Shown: in pieces, positions 11,990 through 20,322 of the stretch
Position numbering within the stretch: position 1 is the stretch's first letter
How the letters are laid out: every line of letters starts with the position of its first letter
From: Sphingomonas glacialis
GTDB lineage: Bacteria > Pseudomonadota > Alphaproteobacteria > Sphingomonadales > Sphingomonadaceae
Assembly: GCF_006439055.1 (NCBI RefSeq)
Contig: NZ_RCZC01000003.1
Span: 310,001 to 374,000 of the forward strand
Length of the DNA: 64,000 nucleotides
Reading direction: 5' to 3'
Program-made: the position numbers and the translations under genes
The notes under the pieces: model-generated
Told to the model about the DNA's origin: nothing
The model's database searches: none
What the model saw: the letters and a program-made list of their open reading frames with translations, nothing else

Positions 11990-12985
11990 TCAGTCCCGCT
12001 CGCTCAGCTTGCGCTCCCACGCCAGCGCATCGCGCACGATGCCGTCGAGATCGGCGCGCTGCGGCGTCCAGTCGAGCGTGCTGAGGATCGCGCTGTTGTC
12101 CGCGACGAGTTCGGCCGAGTCGCCCGCGCGCCGCCCCTCGACCACGCGGTTGAGCGTCATGTTGGTCACCCGATCGACCGCGTCGAGCACCTCGAGCACC
12201 GAGAAACCCTTGCCATAGCCGGCGTTGAGCGTGTGGCTCCGCGTCGGCTCGGCGACGAGCAGGTCGAGTGCTGCGACATGCGCTGCGGCAAGATCGCTGA
12301 CATGGATGTAATCGCGTACCCCGGTGCCGTCGGGCGTGGCATAATCGGTGCCGTAGACACCGACCGAGGCGCGCTTGCCGAGCGCGGCCTCGACCGCGAT
12401 CTTGATGAGGTGCGTCGCGCCGATCGTCGACTGGCCGGCGCGCTGCTGCGGATCGGCGCCGGCGACGTTGAAATAGCGCAGCACAGCATAGTTCATCGGA
12501 TAGGCCGCCGCGACGTCGCGCAGCATCGCCTCGGTCATCAGCTTCGACATGCCATAGGGGTTGATCGGCACGGTCGGGTCGCCTTCGGCGACGGGTACCC
12601 GCTCGGGCGCACCATAGGTCGCTGCGGTCGAGGAAAAGATGAAGTGCTTGACGCCGGCGAGCACCGCGCTTTCGAGCAATGCACGGCTCGCGACCGTATT
12701 GTTGCGATAATATTTGAGCGGGTTGCTGACCGATTCGGGGACGATGATCGACCCCGCGAAATGCAGGATCGCGCGGACATTGTGCTTCTGCAACGTCGCG
12801 CGGACCAGATCGTCATCCTCGATCTCGCCGCGCACCAGCGTGGCGCGCGAATCGACCAGCCAGTCGAACCCGGTCGAGAGATTGTCGAACACGACGACCT
12901 CATGCCCCGCATCGAGCAAGGCCAGCACCGCATGGCTGCCGATATAGCCGGCCCCGCCCGTCACCATCACCGTACCGTCGCGCAT
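11990..12985 (-). CDS. galE: UDP-glucose 4-epimerase
   Basis: 331 aa extended SDR enzyme that interconverts UDP-glucose and UDP-galactose for surface polysaccharide. N-terminal NAD-binding GGAGYIGSH (residues 8-16), catalytic Ser/Thr in FSSTAATYG, YxxxK as YGMSK. Start at ATG 12985, which has GGGAGACG just upstream; the frame continues 8 codons further to 13009 without homology. Stop is separated from the palindromic repeat by 6 bp. Confidence 0.95.
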   Translation of the reverse strand: MRDGTVMVTGGAGYIGSHAVLALLDAGHEVVVFDNLSTGFDWLVDSRATLVRGEIEDDDLVRATLQKHNVRAILHFAGSIIVPESVSNPLKYYRNNTVASRALLESAVLAGVKHFIFSSTAATYGAPERVPVAEGDPTVPINPYGMSKLMTEAMLRDVAAAYPMNYAVLRYFNVAGADPQQRAGQSTIGATHLIKIAVEAALGKRASVGVYGTDYATPDGTGVRDYIHVSDLAAAHVAALDLLVAEPTRSHTLNAGYGKGFSVLEVLDAVDRVTNMTLNRVVEGRRAGDSAELVADNSAILSTLDWTPQRADLDGIVRDALAWERKLSERD

Positions 12986-13077
12986 CGTTTCGTCTCCCTG
13001 CCGTATCACGCCTACCCGCGGAGATTGCGCCGCGCCACCGCGTTCCTATCTAAGACCCAGCAATAAAGGATTCGAAA

Positions 13078-13623
13078 ATGGCAAGCGAAGTCGCAACGCT
13101 GGCGGGCGGATGTTTCTGGTGCACCGAGGCGGTGTTCAAGGACGTGATCGGCGTCGAGAAGGTCGAGAGCGGCTATATCGGCGGGACCGTGCCCGATCCG
13201 ACCTACAAGCAGGTATGCGGTGGCGACACCGGCCATGCCGAGGCGATCCGCGTGACGTTCGACAAGGATCAGGTGTCGTATGGCGAGATCCTCGACATGT
13301 TCTTTGCAACGCACGATCCGACGCAGCTCAACCGCCAGGGCAACGACGTCGGCACGCAATATCGCTCGGCGGTGTTCCCGGCGGACCATGCGCAGCGCGA
13401 CGAGGTCGTCGCGGCGATCGCGCGCGCGGCGGGCGATTGGCCCGCGCCGATCGTCACGACGATCGAGCCGATGTCGACCTGGTATCCGGCCGAGGACTAT
13501 CATCAGGACTATTGGGATACCGAAGGCCGCGGCAACCCGTATTGCCTCGCGGTGATCCCGCCCAAGCTCGCCAAGCTACGCAAGAGCTTCGCAGGGCGGT
13601 CGAAGGCGGTGGTGGGGGCCTGA
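13078..13623 (+). CDS. msrA: Peptide-methionine (S)-S-oxide reductase
   Basis: 181 aa. Repairs oxidised methionine in proteins. The catalytic GCFWCTE sits at residues 11-17 (Cys12 nucleophile); the [23 protein letters not shown] and [18 protein letters not shown] blocks are diagnostic. ATG has AAAGGA upstream. No msrB domain is fused and none is adjacent. Confidence 0.97.
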   Translation: MASEVATLAGGCFWCTEAVFKDVIGVEKVESGYIGGTVPDPTYKQVCGGDTGHAEAIRVTFDKDQVSYGEILDMFFATHDPTQLNRQGNDVGTQYRSAVFPADHAQRDEVVAAIARAAGDWPAPIVTTIEPMSTWYPAEDYHQDYWDTEGRGNPYCLAVIPPKLAKLRKSFAGRSKAVVGA

Positions 13624-13634
13624 GCTTCGCTGCG

Positions 13635-13676
13635 GCCTCTGCGCGCAAAAAAGGACCTTAGGGTTCGCGCAGAGGC
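13635..13676. terminator. Hairpin between convergent msrA and tsaC
   Basis: Perfect 11-bp stem GCCTCTGCGCG/CGCGCAGAGGC around a 20-nt loop that contains an A-run. Without a clear 3' T-tract it may be a bidirectional terminator or a member of a dispersed repeat family. Confidence 0.5.
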
Positions 13677-13693
13677 GCCGAGGACGCGGAGAG

Positions 13694-14743
13694 TCAGCTT
13701 TCGCGGTGCGCAGCGCGCTTCAAGCGGTCGTTGATCGCGACGCCGATTCCGTCGCTCGGGATCGGCGCGATCGCGATCCGCGCCGATGGCGATGCGTCGG
13801 CCGTGTGAAGTGCGGCGAAGAGGTTGGTCGCGGCCTCGGCGAGGTCGGCAGTTGGCGATAGCGTAATGGTGCCATCGATCGCGCCGAAACCGATGAGATA
13901 TTCGTCGGTCGCGGCCTCGGTGGCGTCGAGCCGGAGCGTCTTGCTCGGCGCATAGTGGCTTTCGAGCTGGCCGGGCGCGGTAATGGTCGAAGCCGTCCCG
14001 CTCGCGTTCCCCGGCGAAGGCCGGGGCCCGGTCGCGAGCGGGTCGCTATGGCGCGCAATGCCCGATCCCGGCTGTTCCACGCCTGTGCCCCTGCCTTCGC
14101 CGGGGAACGCGAAGCGGGTGAGCGCTTCCGCCGTGATCGGCCCCGGCCGCAATACCCGTAGCCCGTCGGCAGTCGATACGATCGTCGATTCCAGACCCGC
14201 TTCGGTCGCGCCGTCGTCGACCACCAGCGCAATGCGCCCGTCCAGACTCGCGACGACATGCGCCGCCTGTGTCGGGCTGATACCCCCGCTCGCATTGGCG
14301 GACGGTGCCGCAAGCGGCTTGCCCGACGCCGCGATCAGCGCGCGCATCGCGCGGTGCGCCGGTACGCGCAGTGCGATCGTCGGCAACCCCGCCGTCACCG
14401 CCTCGGCGATCCCGGCGCCGGCGCGCAGCGGCAGGATGAGCGTCAGCGGCCCCGGCCAGAACGCTTCGGCGAGCGCGCGCGCGACGGGATCGAACTCGGC
14501 GATTGCCTCGGCCGCCGCCAGATCGAGGACATGGACGATCAGGGGATTGAAGCTCGGCCGGCCCTTGGCTTGGTAGATCCGCGCGACGGCAGCCGAATCG
14601 GTCGCGTCGGCGGCGAGCCCGTAGACCGTCTCGGACGCGATCGCGACCGGCTCGCCGGCCAGGATCAGCGCGGCGGCGGCGGCGATCGCGGCCTCGCCGT
14701 AGGGTAAGGTCTGCGTCGCAAAAGGTGGGTTTGGCGGGATCAT
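13694..14743 (-). CDS. tsaC: Threonylcarbamoyl-AMP synthase, Sua5 type (YrdC + Sua5 domains)
   Basis: 349 aa. Makes threonylcarbamoyl-AMP from threonine, bicarbonate and ATP for t6A37 on ANN-decoding tRNAs. YrdC domain at about residues 15-205 (SETVYGLAADATD, KGRPSFNPLIVHV, LPTIALRVPAH), then the Sua5 domain introduced by PGQLESHYAP. Between them, residues 211-247 are encoded by a palindromic element with 18-bp perfect terminal inverted repeats (14,003-14,111); the frame is kept. The product should still fold because the insert lies in the interdomain linker. Confidence 0.93.
   Translation of the reverse strand: MIPPNPPFATQTLPYGEAAIAAAAALILAGEPVAIASETVYGLAADATDSAAVARIYQAKGRPSFNPLIVHVLDLAAAEAIAEFDPVARALAEAFWPGPLTLILPLRAGAGIAEAVTAGLPTIALRVPAHRAMRALIAASGKPLAAPSANASGGISPTQAAHVVASLDGRIALVVDDGATEAGLESTIVSTADGLRVLRPGPITAEALTRFAFPGEGRGTGVEQPGSGIARHSDPLATGPRPSPGNASGTASTITAPGQLESHYAPSKTLRLDATEAATDEYLIGFGAIDGTITLSPTADLAEAATNLFAALHTADASPSARIAIAPIPSDGIGVAINDRLKRAAHRES
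14003..14111. repeat. 109-bp element with 18-bp terminal inverted repeats inside tsaC
   Basis: CGCGTTCCCCGGCGAAGG at 14,003-14,020 is the exact reverse complement of 14,094-14,111. It encodes tsaC residues about 211-247, a Pro/Gly-rich stretch (AFPGEGRG...RPSPGNAS) with no counterpart expected in Sua5 proteins. Confidence 0.85.
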
Positions 14744-14806
14744 CGGAGAGGGCTATAGCCCGGCGCAGCATCCCCGATAAGGGGCACCGAAGTCAGAGGA
14801 TCCGCC

Positions 14807-16519
14807 ATGTTCACCCCCGCCACCGCCGACCAGCGTTTCGTGCTCGATCATATCGTCGGGATCGCCGATCTCGCCGCGACCGAACGCTTCGCTGCCGCCA
14901 GCGACGACGTGGTCGATGCGGTGCTCGAAGGCGTCGGGCAGTTGGCGGCGGGCGAATGGGCGCCGCTGCTGCGCGCGGGCGACACGGTCGGCGCGAAATG
15001 GACCCCCGAAGGCGTCGTCATGCCCGACGGTTTCGTGAAGGCATATCACGATTATGTCGAGGGCGGCTGGGGCACGATCGGCGTTCCCGAAGAATTCGGC
15101 GGGCAGGGGCTGCCGTTCGCGATCCAGACCGCGGTGCTCGACACGCTGGGCTCGGCCAATATGGGCTTCGCGCTCGCCCCGACGCTGACCGTCGGCGCGA
15201 TCGAGGCGCTGGCGCATCACGGTACGCCCGATCAGCAGGCGCTGTACCTTCCGCATCTCGCGACCGGCGAGTGGACCGGAACGATGAACCTGACCGAGCC
15301 GCAGGCGGGCTCCGACGTCGGCGCGCTGCGCTCGACCGCGACGCCGCTGGGTGACGACAAGTGGAGCATCAAGGGCACCAAGATCTACATCTCGTTCGGT
15401 GACCACGACATGGCGCCCAACATCGTCCACCTCGTGCTCGCGCGGACGCCTGGCGCGCCGGCAGGGACCAAGGGCATCTCGCTGTTCCTCGTGCCGAAAT
15501 ATCGCCTCAACGCCGACGGCACGCCGGGCGATTTCAACGACGTCCGCGTCGTCTCGATCGAGCACAAGATGGGCCTGCACGCCTCGCCGACCTGCGTGCT
15601 GAGCTTCGGCGATAACGACGACTGCATCGGCGAGCTGATCGGCGGCGAGTTCGGCGGGATCCGCGCCATGTTCACGATGATGAACAATGCGCGCCTCAAC
15701 GTCGGCCTGCAGGGCGTGCAAGTCGCCGAGGCCGCGACCCAGGCGGCGGTCGGCTACGCGCTCGAGCGTGTCCAGTCCGCGCGCGCCGGATCGCCGAGCA
15801 AGGAATCGGTCAAGATCGTCGAGCATCCCGACGTCCGCCGCATGCTGTTGCGGATGAAGGCGCAGACCCAGGCGGCGCGCGCGCTCGTCTATTACGCCGC
15901 GGCGCAGGTCGATCGCGCCGCGCTCGGCGAGGCGGGCGCGCAGGACCGGCTCGAAATTCTCACGCCGCTCGCCAAGGCGCACGGCACCGACCTCGGCAAC
16001 GAAGTCGCCAGCCTCGGCATCCAGGTGCATGGCGGGATGGGCTATATCGAGGAGACCGGCGCGGCGCAGTTCTTCCGCGATGCGCGGATCACGCCGATCT
16101 ACGAGGGCACCAATGGCATCCAGGCGGCCGATCTGGTCGGGCGCAAGCTGTCGATGGCCAATGGCGGCGTGTTCGCCCAGCTGATCGCCGACATGCGCGC
16201 CGAAGCGCAGGATACCGGGCTGATCGGTCTCATCGACGCGTGCGACGAGATCGGGCGCGGCATGGCCGGGCTCGATGCCGACGACAAGCTCGCGGCGAGC
16301 TATCCGTTCCTGACGATGCTCTCGGTCGCGACCTGCGGCTGGCTGATGGAGCGTTCGGGCCGGATCGCGACGGGCGACGACGCCTTCTCGGCGATGAAGC
16401 GCGCGGCGTGCGCCTTCTACGTCGCGCAGATTGTCCCCGAGGCGCTTGGCCTCAAGGCAGCGGCGACGGCAAAGGCCGACGTGCTGTATTCGGTCCCGGC
16501 CGAAGCCTTCGCGGCCTGA
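14807..16519 (+). CDS. Acyl-CoA dehydrogenase, DmdC-like clade
   Basis: 570 aa FAD enzyme catalysing alpha,beta-oxidation of an acyl-CoA. Extended N-terminus (starts MFTPATADQRFVLDHIVGI) and total length match the 3-methylmercaptopropionyl-CoA dehydrogenase-like clade rather than the 380-aa short-chain enzymes. Shows MNLTEPQAGSDVGALRSTA, GIQVHGGMGYIEETGAAQFFRDARI and IYEGTNGIQA. Members of this clade are often general acyl-CoA dehydrogenases, so DMSP use should not be assumed. Start ATG with GAGGATC upstream. Confidence 0.9.
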   Translation: MFTPATADQRFVLDHIVGIADLAATERFAAASDDVVDAVLEGVGQLAAGEWAPLLRAGDTVGAKWTPEGVVMPDGFVKAYHDYVEGGWGTIGVPEEFGGQGLPFAIQTAVLDTLGSANMGFALAPTLTVGAIEALAHHGTPDQQALYLPHLATGEWTGTMNLTEPQAGSDVGALRSTATPLGDDKWSIKGTKIYISFGDHDMAPNIVHLVLARTPGAPAGTKGISLFLVPKYRLNADGTPGDFNDVRVVSIEHKMGLHASPTCVLSFGDNDDCIGELIGGEFGGIRAMFTMMNNARLNVGLQGVQVAEAATQAAVGYALERVQSARAGSPSKESVKIVEHPDVRRMLLRMKAQTQAARALVYYAAAQVDRAALGEAGAQDRLEILTPLAKAHGTDLGNEVASLGIQVHGGMGYIEETGAAQFFRDARITPIYEGTNGIQAADLVGRKLSMANGGVFAQLIADMRAEAQDTGLIGLIDACDEIGRGMAGLDADDKLAASYPFLTMLSVATCGWLMERSGRIATGDDAFSAMKRAACAFYVAQIVPEALGLKAAATAKADVLYSVPAEAFAA

Positions 16520-16538
16520 GCCGAGCCACCGCCGGGCT

Positions 16539-16559
16539 TACCCCGAATTTTTCGGGGTA
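16539..16559. promoter_or_regulatory. Perfect hairpin/palindrome before the HTH-DUF4019 gene
   Basis: TACCCCGAA-TTT-TTCGGGGTA, a 9-bp perfect inverted repeat centred 45 bp before the next ATG. It may end acyl-CoA dehydrogenase transcription or be an operator for the downstream regulator; there is no clean T-run after it. Confidence 0.5.
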
Positions 16560-16593
16560 GGCGCGACACGGCCCCCGACATAGCGTCTTGGGC

Positions 16594-17370
16594 ATGAACA
16601 TGCCGGTGAGAGACGGGGTCCGCGCGCTGACCGAGAAGGAGAAGCAGACGCTTCGCCTGATCGTGCGCGGGCACGACGCAAAGTCGAGCGCGCGCGACCT
16701 GGGTCTGTCGGTCCACACGATCAACGAGCGGCTGCGCGATGCGCGGCGCAAGCTCGCGGTGTCGAGCAGCCGCGAGGCGGCGCGGATGCTCCTCGCGGCC
16801 GAAGGCGGTGGCGTTCCGCCTGCCCCCGATTGTGTGGGGGACACGCCAATCGGGGGAGACGCGGACCCTCCGCGGGTGGATCAGGAAAGCGCGCCGGTGG
16901 TCGGCGTGGGGCGGGCATACCGCCAGCCCCGGATCCTCATCGGAGGCTTGCTCATGACGTTCACCCTCGGTCTCTTGGCGCTCGTCGCGCTGCCCCAAGA
17001 CGCGCCTGCCCCGCCGGGGCCATCCGTCGCCGCAGAAACGCCCGATGCGGCGGTCGTGGATACCGCGCGGCAATGGCTCATGCTGCTCGACCGCGCGCAG
17101 TGGGGCGAGAGTTACCGTGCGACGACGCCGTCGTTCCAAAAGCTCAACACGCTTCAGGTCTGGACGAAGGCATCCGAACAGGCGCGTGTGCCGCTGGGCG
17201 CGATGCTGTCGCGCAGCCTGATCAGCCAGCAGGAGGTTCCGACGCCGCCGCACGGATACCAAATGGTGAAGTTTCGGACCCGTTTCGCCAATAGGGCCGA
17301 GGCGGTAGAGACCGTCACACTCGAGCAGGAGCATGGCGGATGGCGCGTGGCGGGGGTTACGGTTGGCTAG
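16594..17370 (+). CDS. Membrane-anchored LuxR-type HTH protein with DUF4019 domain
   Basis: 258 aa. Residues about 10-65 form a GerE/LuxR-type HTH (LTEKEKQTLRLIVRGHDAKS, SVHTINERLRDARRKL). A linker follows, then one membrane segment (residues about 120-140, LLMTFTLGLLALVALP), then a DUF4019 domain (DTARQWLMLLDRAQWGESYR ... GGWRVAGVTV) predicted outside the cytoplasm. The layout suggests a one-component signal-transducing regulator. Start is taken at ATG 16594; ATG 16600 and TTG 16588 are in frame and no strong ribosome site decides. Target genes unknown. Confidence 0.78.
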   Translation: MNMPVRDGVRALTEKEKQTLRLIVRGHDAKSSARDLGLSVHTINERLRDARRKLAVSSSREAARMLLAAEGGGVPPAPDCVGDTPIGGDADPPRVDQESAPVVGVGRAYRQPRILIGGLLMTFTLGLLALVALPQDAPAPPGPSVAAETPDAAVVDTARQWLMLLDRAQWGESYRATTPSFQKLNTLQVWTKASEQARVPLGAMLSRSLISQQEVPTPPHGYQMVKFRTRFANRAEAVETVTLEQEHGGWRVAGVTVG

Positions 17371-17386
17371 ACGTCTGTCGTGAACG

Positions 17387-17420
17387 GGCCCTGTCGGAAG
17401 CAGCGCTTCCCGACTGGGCC
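17387..17420. terminator. Hairpin between convergent HTH-DUF4019 and gntR genes
   Basis: GGCCC...GGGCC with inner GTCGG/CCGAC and GAAGC/GCTTC pairs forms a long interrupted stem in the 56-bp gap. No T-run; probably a two-way stop structure. Confidence 0.45.
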
Positions 17421-17426
17421 GCGGCG

Positions 17427-17783
17427 TCAGGCCTTCTCGCGTTCCAGCAGGTCAGCCACGTCGAGCCCGAGCAATTCGATATGCGCCGCGATCCGCGGCC
17501 AACTCGTCGTCACGAAATGCGCGCGCTCGGCAGCCCGCAGCTTCTCGGCCGCGCCGGGGAGCACGAACATGCCCACGCCGCGGCGGACCTCGACATAGCC
17601 GTCGTCCTGGAAGCTCTGATAGGCCTTGGCGACGGTTAGCGGGTTGGCGCCATGTTCGGCGGCGAGCGCACGGACCGAGGGGAGCTGGTCGCCGGCGCGG
17701 AAGTCGCCGCGCAGGATCGCGGCCGAGATCGTGCCGCGCAACTTGATATAGACCGGGCTGTCTTCGCTGTTCAGGGCTGTCAT
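17427..17783 (-). CDS. GntR-family transcriptional regulator (YtrA-like)
   Basis: 118 aa. The winged HTH is clear: YIKLRGTISAAILRGDFRAG, QLPSVRALAAEHGANPLTVAKAYQ, GYVEVRRGVGMFV. The short C-terminus with no effector-binding domain is typical of the YtrA subfamily, which often controls transporter or stress genes and its own promoter. ATG 17783 is chosen because the HTH starts just after it; a -10 box ends 6 bp before it, suggesting a leaderless mRNA. The frame extends upstream but into the nitroreductase gene. Confidence 0.88.
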   Translation of the reverse strand: MTALNSEDSPVYIKLRGTISAAILRGDFRAGDQLPSVRALAAEHGANPLTVAKAYQSFQDDGYVEVRRGVGMFVLPGAAEKLRAAERAHFVTTSWPRIAAHIELLGLDVADLLEREKA

Positions 17784-17812
17784 GCTGCTATAATACAGCA
17801 GCGACCGAAAAG
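17784..17812 (-). promoter_or_regulatory. Predicted leaderless promoter and operator of the gntR gene
   Basis: On the minus strand, TGGACC and TATTAT (16 bp apart) precede the ATG by 6 bp, so transcription should start at or next to the start codon. The -10 box sits inside an inverted repeat CTGCT...AGCAG, a plausible autoregulatory operator. Confidence 0.55.
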
Positions 17813-17821
17813 GTCCAGACC

Positions 17822-18400
17822 TCAGCCTTGCCAGCGCGAAATAATCTTGCTGTAATCGGGGCGAGGGCGTTCTTCTAATTGCTTGGCTGGCGTGCCGAGA
17901 AAGAAGAAGCCGACGATCCGTTCCGGTGCCGCGCCGAATGCATCGCGCACGACGTCCGACGCGCTCGCCCAGCCGGTCAGCCAGCCGCCGGCAAAACCGA
18001 GCGCATGCGTCGCGTGGAGCAGGTTCATCGCCGCGGCGCCTGCCGATAATTGCTGTTCCCACAAGGGGATAGCGCTGTCGGTCCGCGGCGAGGACAGGAC
18101 CACCACCAGGGCGGGCGCCTGATGGGCGAACTGCTCGAACGAATCGAGCTCGCGTTGCGCCGCCTGCGGGCGCTCGGCGCGATAGGCGTCGGTGATGACG
18201 GTGGCGAGGGCGCTGCGCTGCTCGGGCGCGACGATCACGAAGCGCCACGGCGCGAGCTTGCCATGGTCGGGGACGCGCGCGGCGATCTGCAGGATCGTGT
18301 CGAGTTGTGCCGCATCGGGCCCCGGCGCGACGAGATCGCGCGGCTTGCCCGAGCGGCGCGTGGCGAGGAGCGAGAGCGGGCTGGACGAGTCGTTGAGCAT
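17822..18400 (-). CDS. Nitroreductase family protein (YdjA-like)
   Basis: 192 aa FMN-dependent oxidoreductase fold. Shows the N-terminal RRSGKPRDLVAPGPD, RVPDHGKLAPWRFVIV, and a late GFFFLGTPAKQLEERPRPD, which is the YdjA pattern. Physiological substrate unknown; it reduces nitro compounds or quinones in characterised relatives. ATG 18400 preferred over TTG 18406. Upstream of and in the same direction as the gntR gene, separated by its promoter. Confidence 0.88.
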   Translation of the reverse strand: MLNDSSSPLSLLATRRSGKPRDLVAPGPDAAQLDTILQIAARVPDHGKLAPWRFVIVAPEQRSALATVITDAYRAERPQAAQRELDSFEQFAHQAPALVVVLSSPRTDSAIPLWEQQLSAGAAAMNLLHATHALGFAGGWLTGWASASDVVRDAFGAAPERIVGFFFLGTPAKQLEERPRPDYSKIISRWQG

Positions 18401-18518
18401 CGCCAAGCCTCTAGCCGCTACGCTCGCATATTTACACCTTCGTCCAAGCCGCTAGTCTCAACGGTAACAAGTCGGCGCCGAAGGTAGCGGCGTACGGGCA
18501 TTCAGGGAGCTTTCGTAC

Positions 18519-20312
18519 ATGGTGGACACCCCGACCGCGGATACTCCGCGTGAGCCGGATATTAGCCACGTCAATCCGGCGGCGGGCGAGACCTGGTTCG
18601 GGCATCCGCGCCAGCTTGCGCGGATGTTCACGACCGAAATGTGGGAGCGCTTCGGCTATTACGGCATGCGCGCGTTGCTCACTCTGTACCTCACCAAGCA
18701 TTTCGTGTTCGGCGATCGCGCCGCGACCGGCCTGTATGGCGGGTTCACCGCCTTGGTCTATCTGACGCCGCTCGTCGGCGGGTATCTGGCGGACCAGTAT
18801 CTCGGATCGAAACGCTCGGTGAAGTTCGGCGCGATCCTGATGGCGGTGGGGTATTTCACGCTCTGCTTCGGCGGCCAGACCGCGGTGCCGTTCGCGACGA
18901 TCGACGGCCAGCGCTACAATGTCACGGTCGAATCCAAGGCCGGGACCGAGCAGCGCTACATCACCGATCAGGGCAAGCGGCTGCAGGTGAAGGGCAATGA
19001 CGACGGCACCGTCTCGCTGCTCGCCGCCGACGGCAGCACCGCGCGGACGATCGAAAAGGACGGCTTCAAGTCGGATGCCGAGCGCAGCCCGCTGTTCGTC
19101 ACGATCATGCTGCTCGCGCTGAGCCTCGTCTCGGTCGGCAACGGCTTCTTCAAACCCAACATCTCGACGATGGTCGGCGAATTGTACGCGCAAGGCGATC
19201 GACGCCGCGATTCGGGCTTCACGATCTTCTACATGGGGATCAACCTCGGTTCGCTCGCCTCGCAAATCCTCTGCCCGATCCTTGCCGAGACGTTCGGCTG
19301 GTGGGCGGGCTTCGGGCTCGCCGCGGTCGGCATGCTGATCTCGTTCACGCTGATCCAGTTCGATGGCGGCAAGCTCAACGGCTATGGCGAGCCGCCCGTG
19401 CGCAGCGGCCCCGACCGGACGATCCCGATCTTCATCGGCGCGCTGATCGCGGTGCCGGTGCTGTACTTCCTGTTCGTCAATCTGATGAACGCGGTGCCGC
19501 CGGTGCCGGGCTCGGGCTTTGTCGGCTATCTCGCCTCGCTGTCGCTGATGGGCAAATTGCTGTTCGGCACCTTCCTGATCGGGATCCCCGGCATTCTGAT
19601 CTGGTCGTTCGTGATCGGCGACCGCCGCGAATTCCAGATGATGCTCGCCGCGATGGTGCTGATCGTCTTCAACGTCGTGTTCTGGACGCTGTTCGAGCAA
19701 GCGGGCTCGTCGCTGACGCTGTTCGCCGATCGCAACACCGATCTCCGGCTGTTTGGCGATTTCGCGATCTCGGCGCCGCAGACGCAGTTCTTCAACGCCT
19801 TCTTCATCGTCACGCTCGCGCCGATCATGAGCATCCTCTGGACCGCGCTCGCCAAGCGCGGGCTCGAGCCGTCGATCCCGGTGAAGTTCGGCATCGCGCT
19901 GATCGGCGTGGGGGCGGGATTCCTGTTCCTTGTGCTCGGCGCAGGGTTTGCCGGCCCGGGCTTTCAGGTCGGGATCTGGTGGCTTGCCGGCCTGTACCTG
20001 ATCCATTCGGTCGCCGAACTGTGCATCTCGCCGGTCGGTCTTTCGATGATCACCAAGCTGTCGATCGCACGGATCGTCGGGCTGATGATGGGCGTGTGGT
20101 TCCTTTCGATCTCCTGCGCGCAATATGTCGCCGGGATCGTCGCGCAGTTCGCCAGCGTCGATACCGTCGGCGGGCAGGTGACCAACCTCAAGGTCAGCCT
20201 CGACACCTATACCGGCACCTTCACGACGATCGCCGAAGTCGCGATCGTGCTCGGGATCTTGCTGCTGGTCTTGTCGTGGCCGCTCAAGAAGTGGATGCAC
20301 GGCGTCAAATAA
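18519..20312 (+). CDS. POT/PTR-family proton-dependent oligopeptide transporter
   Basis: 597 aa, about 12-14 membrane segments. Signature ERFGYYGMRALLTLYL near residue 45 and GFFKPNISTMVGELY with FTIFYMGINLGSL are PTR2 motifs. A hydrophilic loop at about residues 130-190 is a lineage-specific extension. Imports di/tripeptides, which fits the secreted peptidases at the left of the window. Start ATG with AGGGAG upstream. Confidence 0.93.
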   Translation: MVDTPTADTPREPDISHVNPAAGETWFGHPRQLARMFTTEMWERFGYYGMRALLTLYLTKHFVFGDRAATGLYGGFTALVYLTPLVGGYLADQYLGSKRSVKFGAILMAVGYFTLCFGGQTAVPFATIDGQRYNVTVESKAGTEQRYITDQGKRLQVKGNDDGTVSLLAADGSTARTIEKDGFKSDAERSPLFVTIMLLALSLVSVGNGFFKPNISTMVGELYAQGDRRRDSGFTIFYMGINLGSLASQILCPILAETFGWWAGFGLAAVGMLISFTLIQFDGGKLNGYGEPPVRSGPDRTIPIFIGALIAVPVLYFLFVNLMNAVPPVPGSGFVGYLASLSLMGKLLFGTFLIGIPGILIWSFVIGDRREFQMMLAAMVLIVFNVVFWTLFEQAGSSLTLFADRNTDLRLFGDFAISAPQTQFFNAFFIVTLAPIMSILWTALAKRGLEPSIPVKFGIALIGVGAGFLFLVLGAGFAGPGFQVGIWWLAGLYLIHSVAELCISPVGLSMITKLSIARIVGLMMGVWFLSISCAQYVAGIVAQFASVDTVGGQVTNLKVSLDTYTGTFTTIAEVAIVLGILLLVLSWPLKKWMHGVK

Positions 20313-20322
20313 GGGGGAAACG

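Noticed and set aside
14807..16519. Assigning DMSP degradation (dmdC)
   Set aside because: Sequence places it in the DmdC-like clade, but no dmdA, dmdB or dmdD is nearby and the clade includes general acyl-CoA dehydrogenases.
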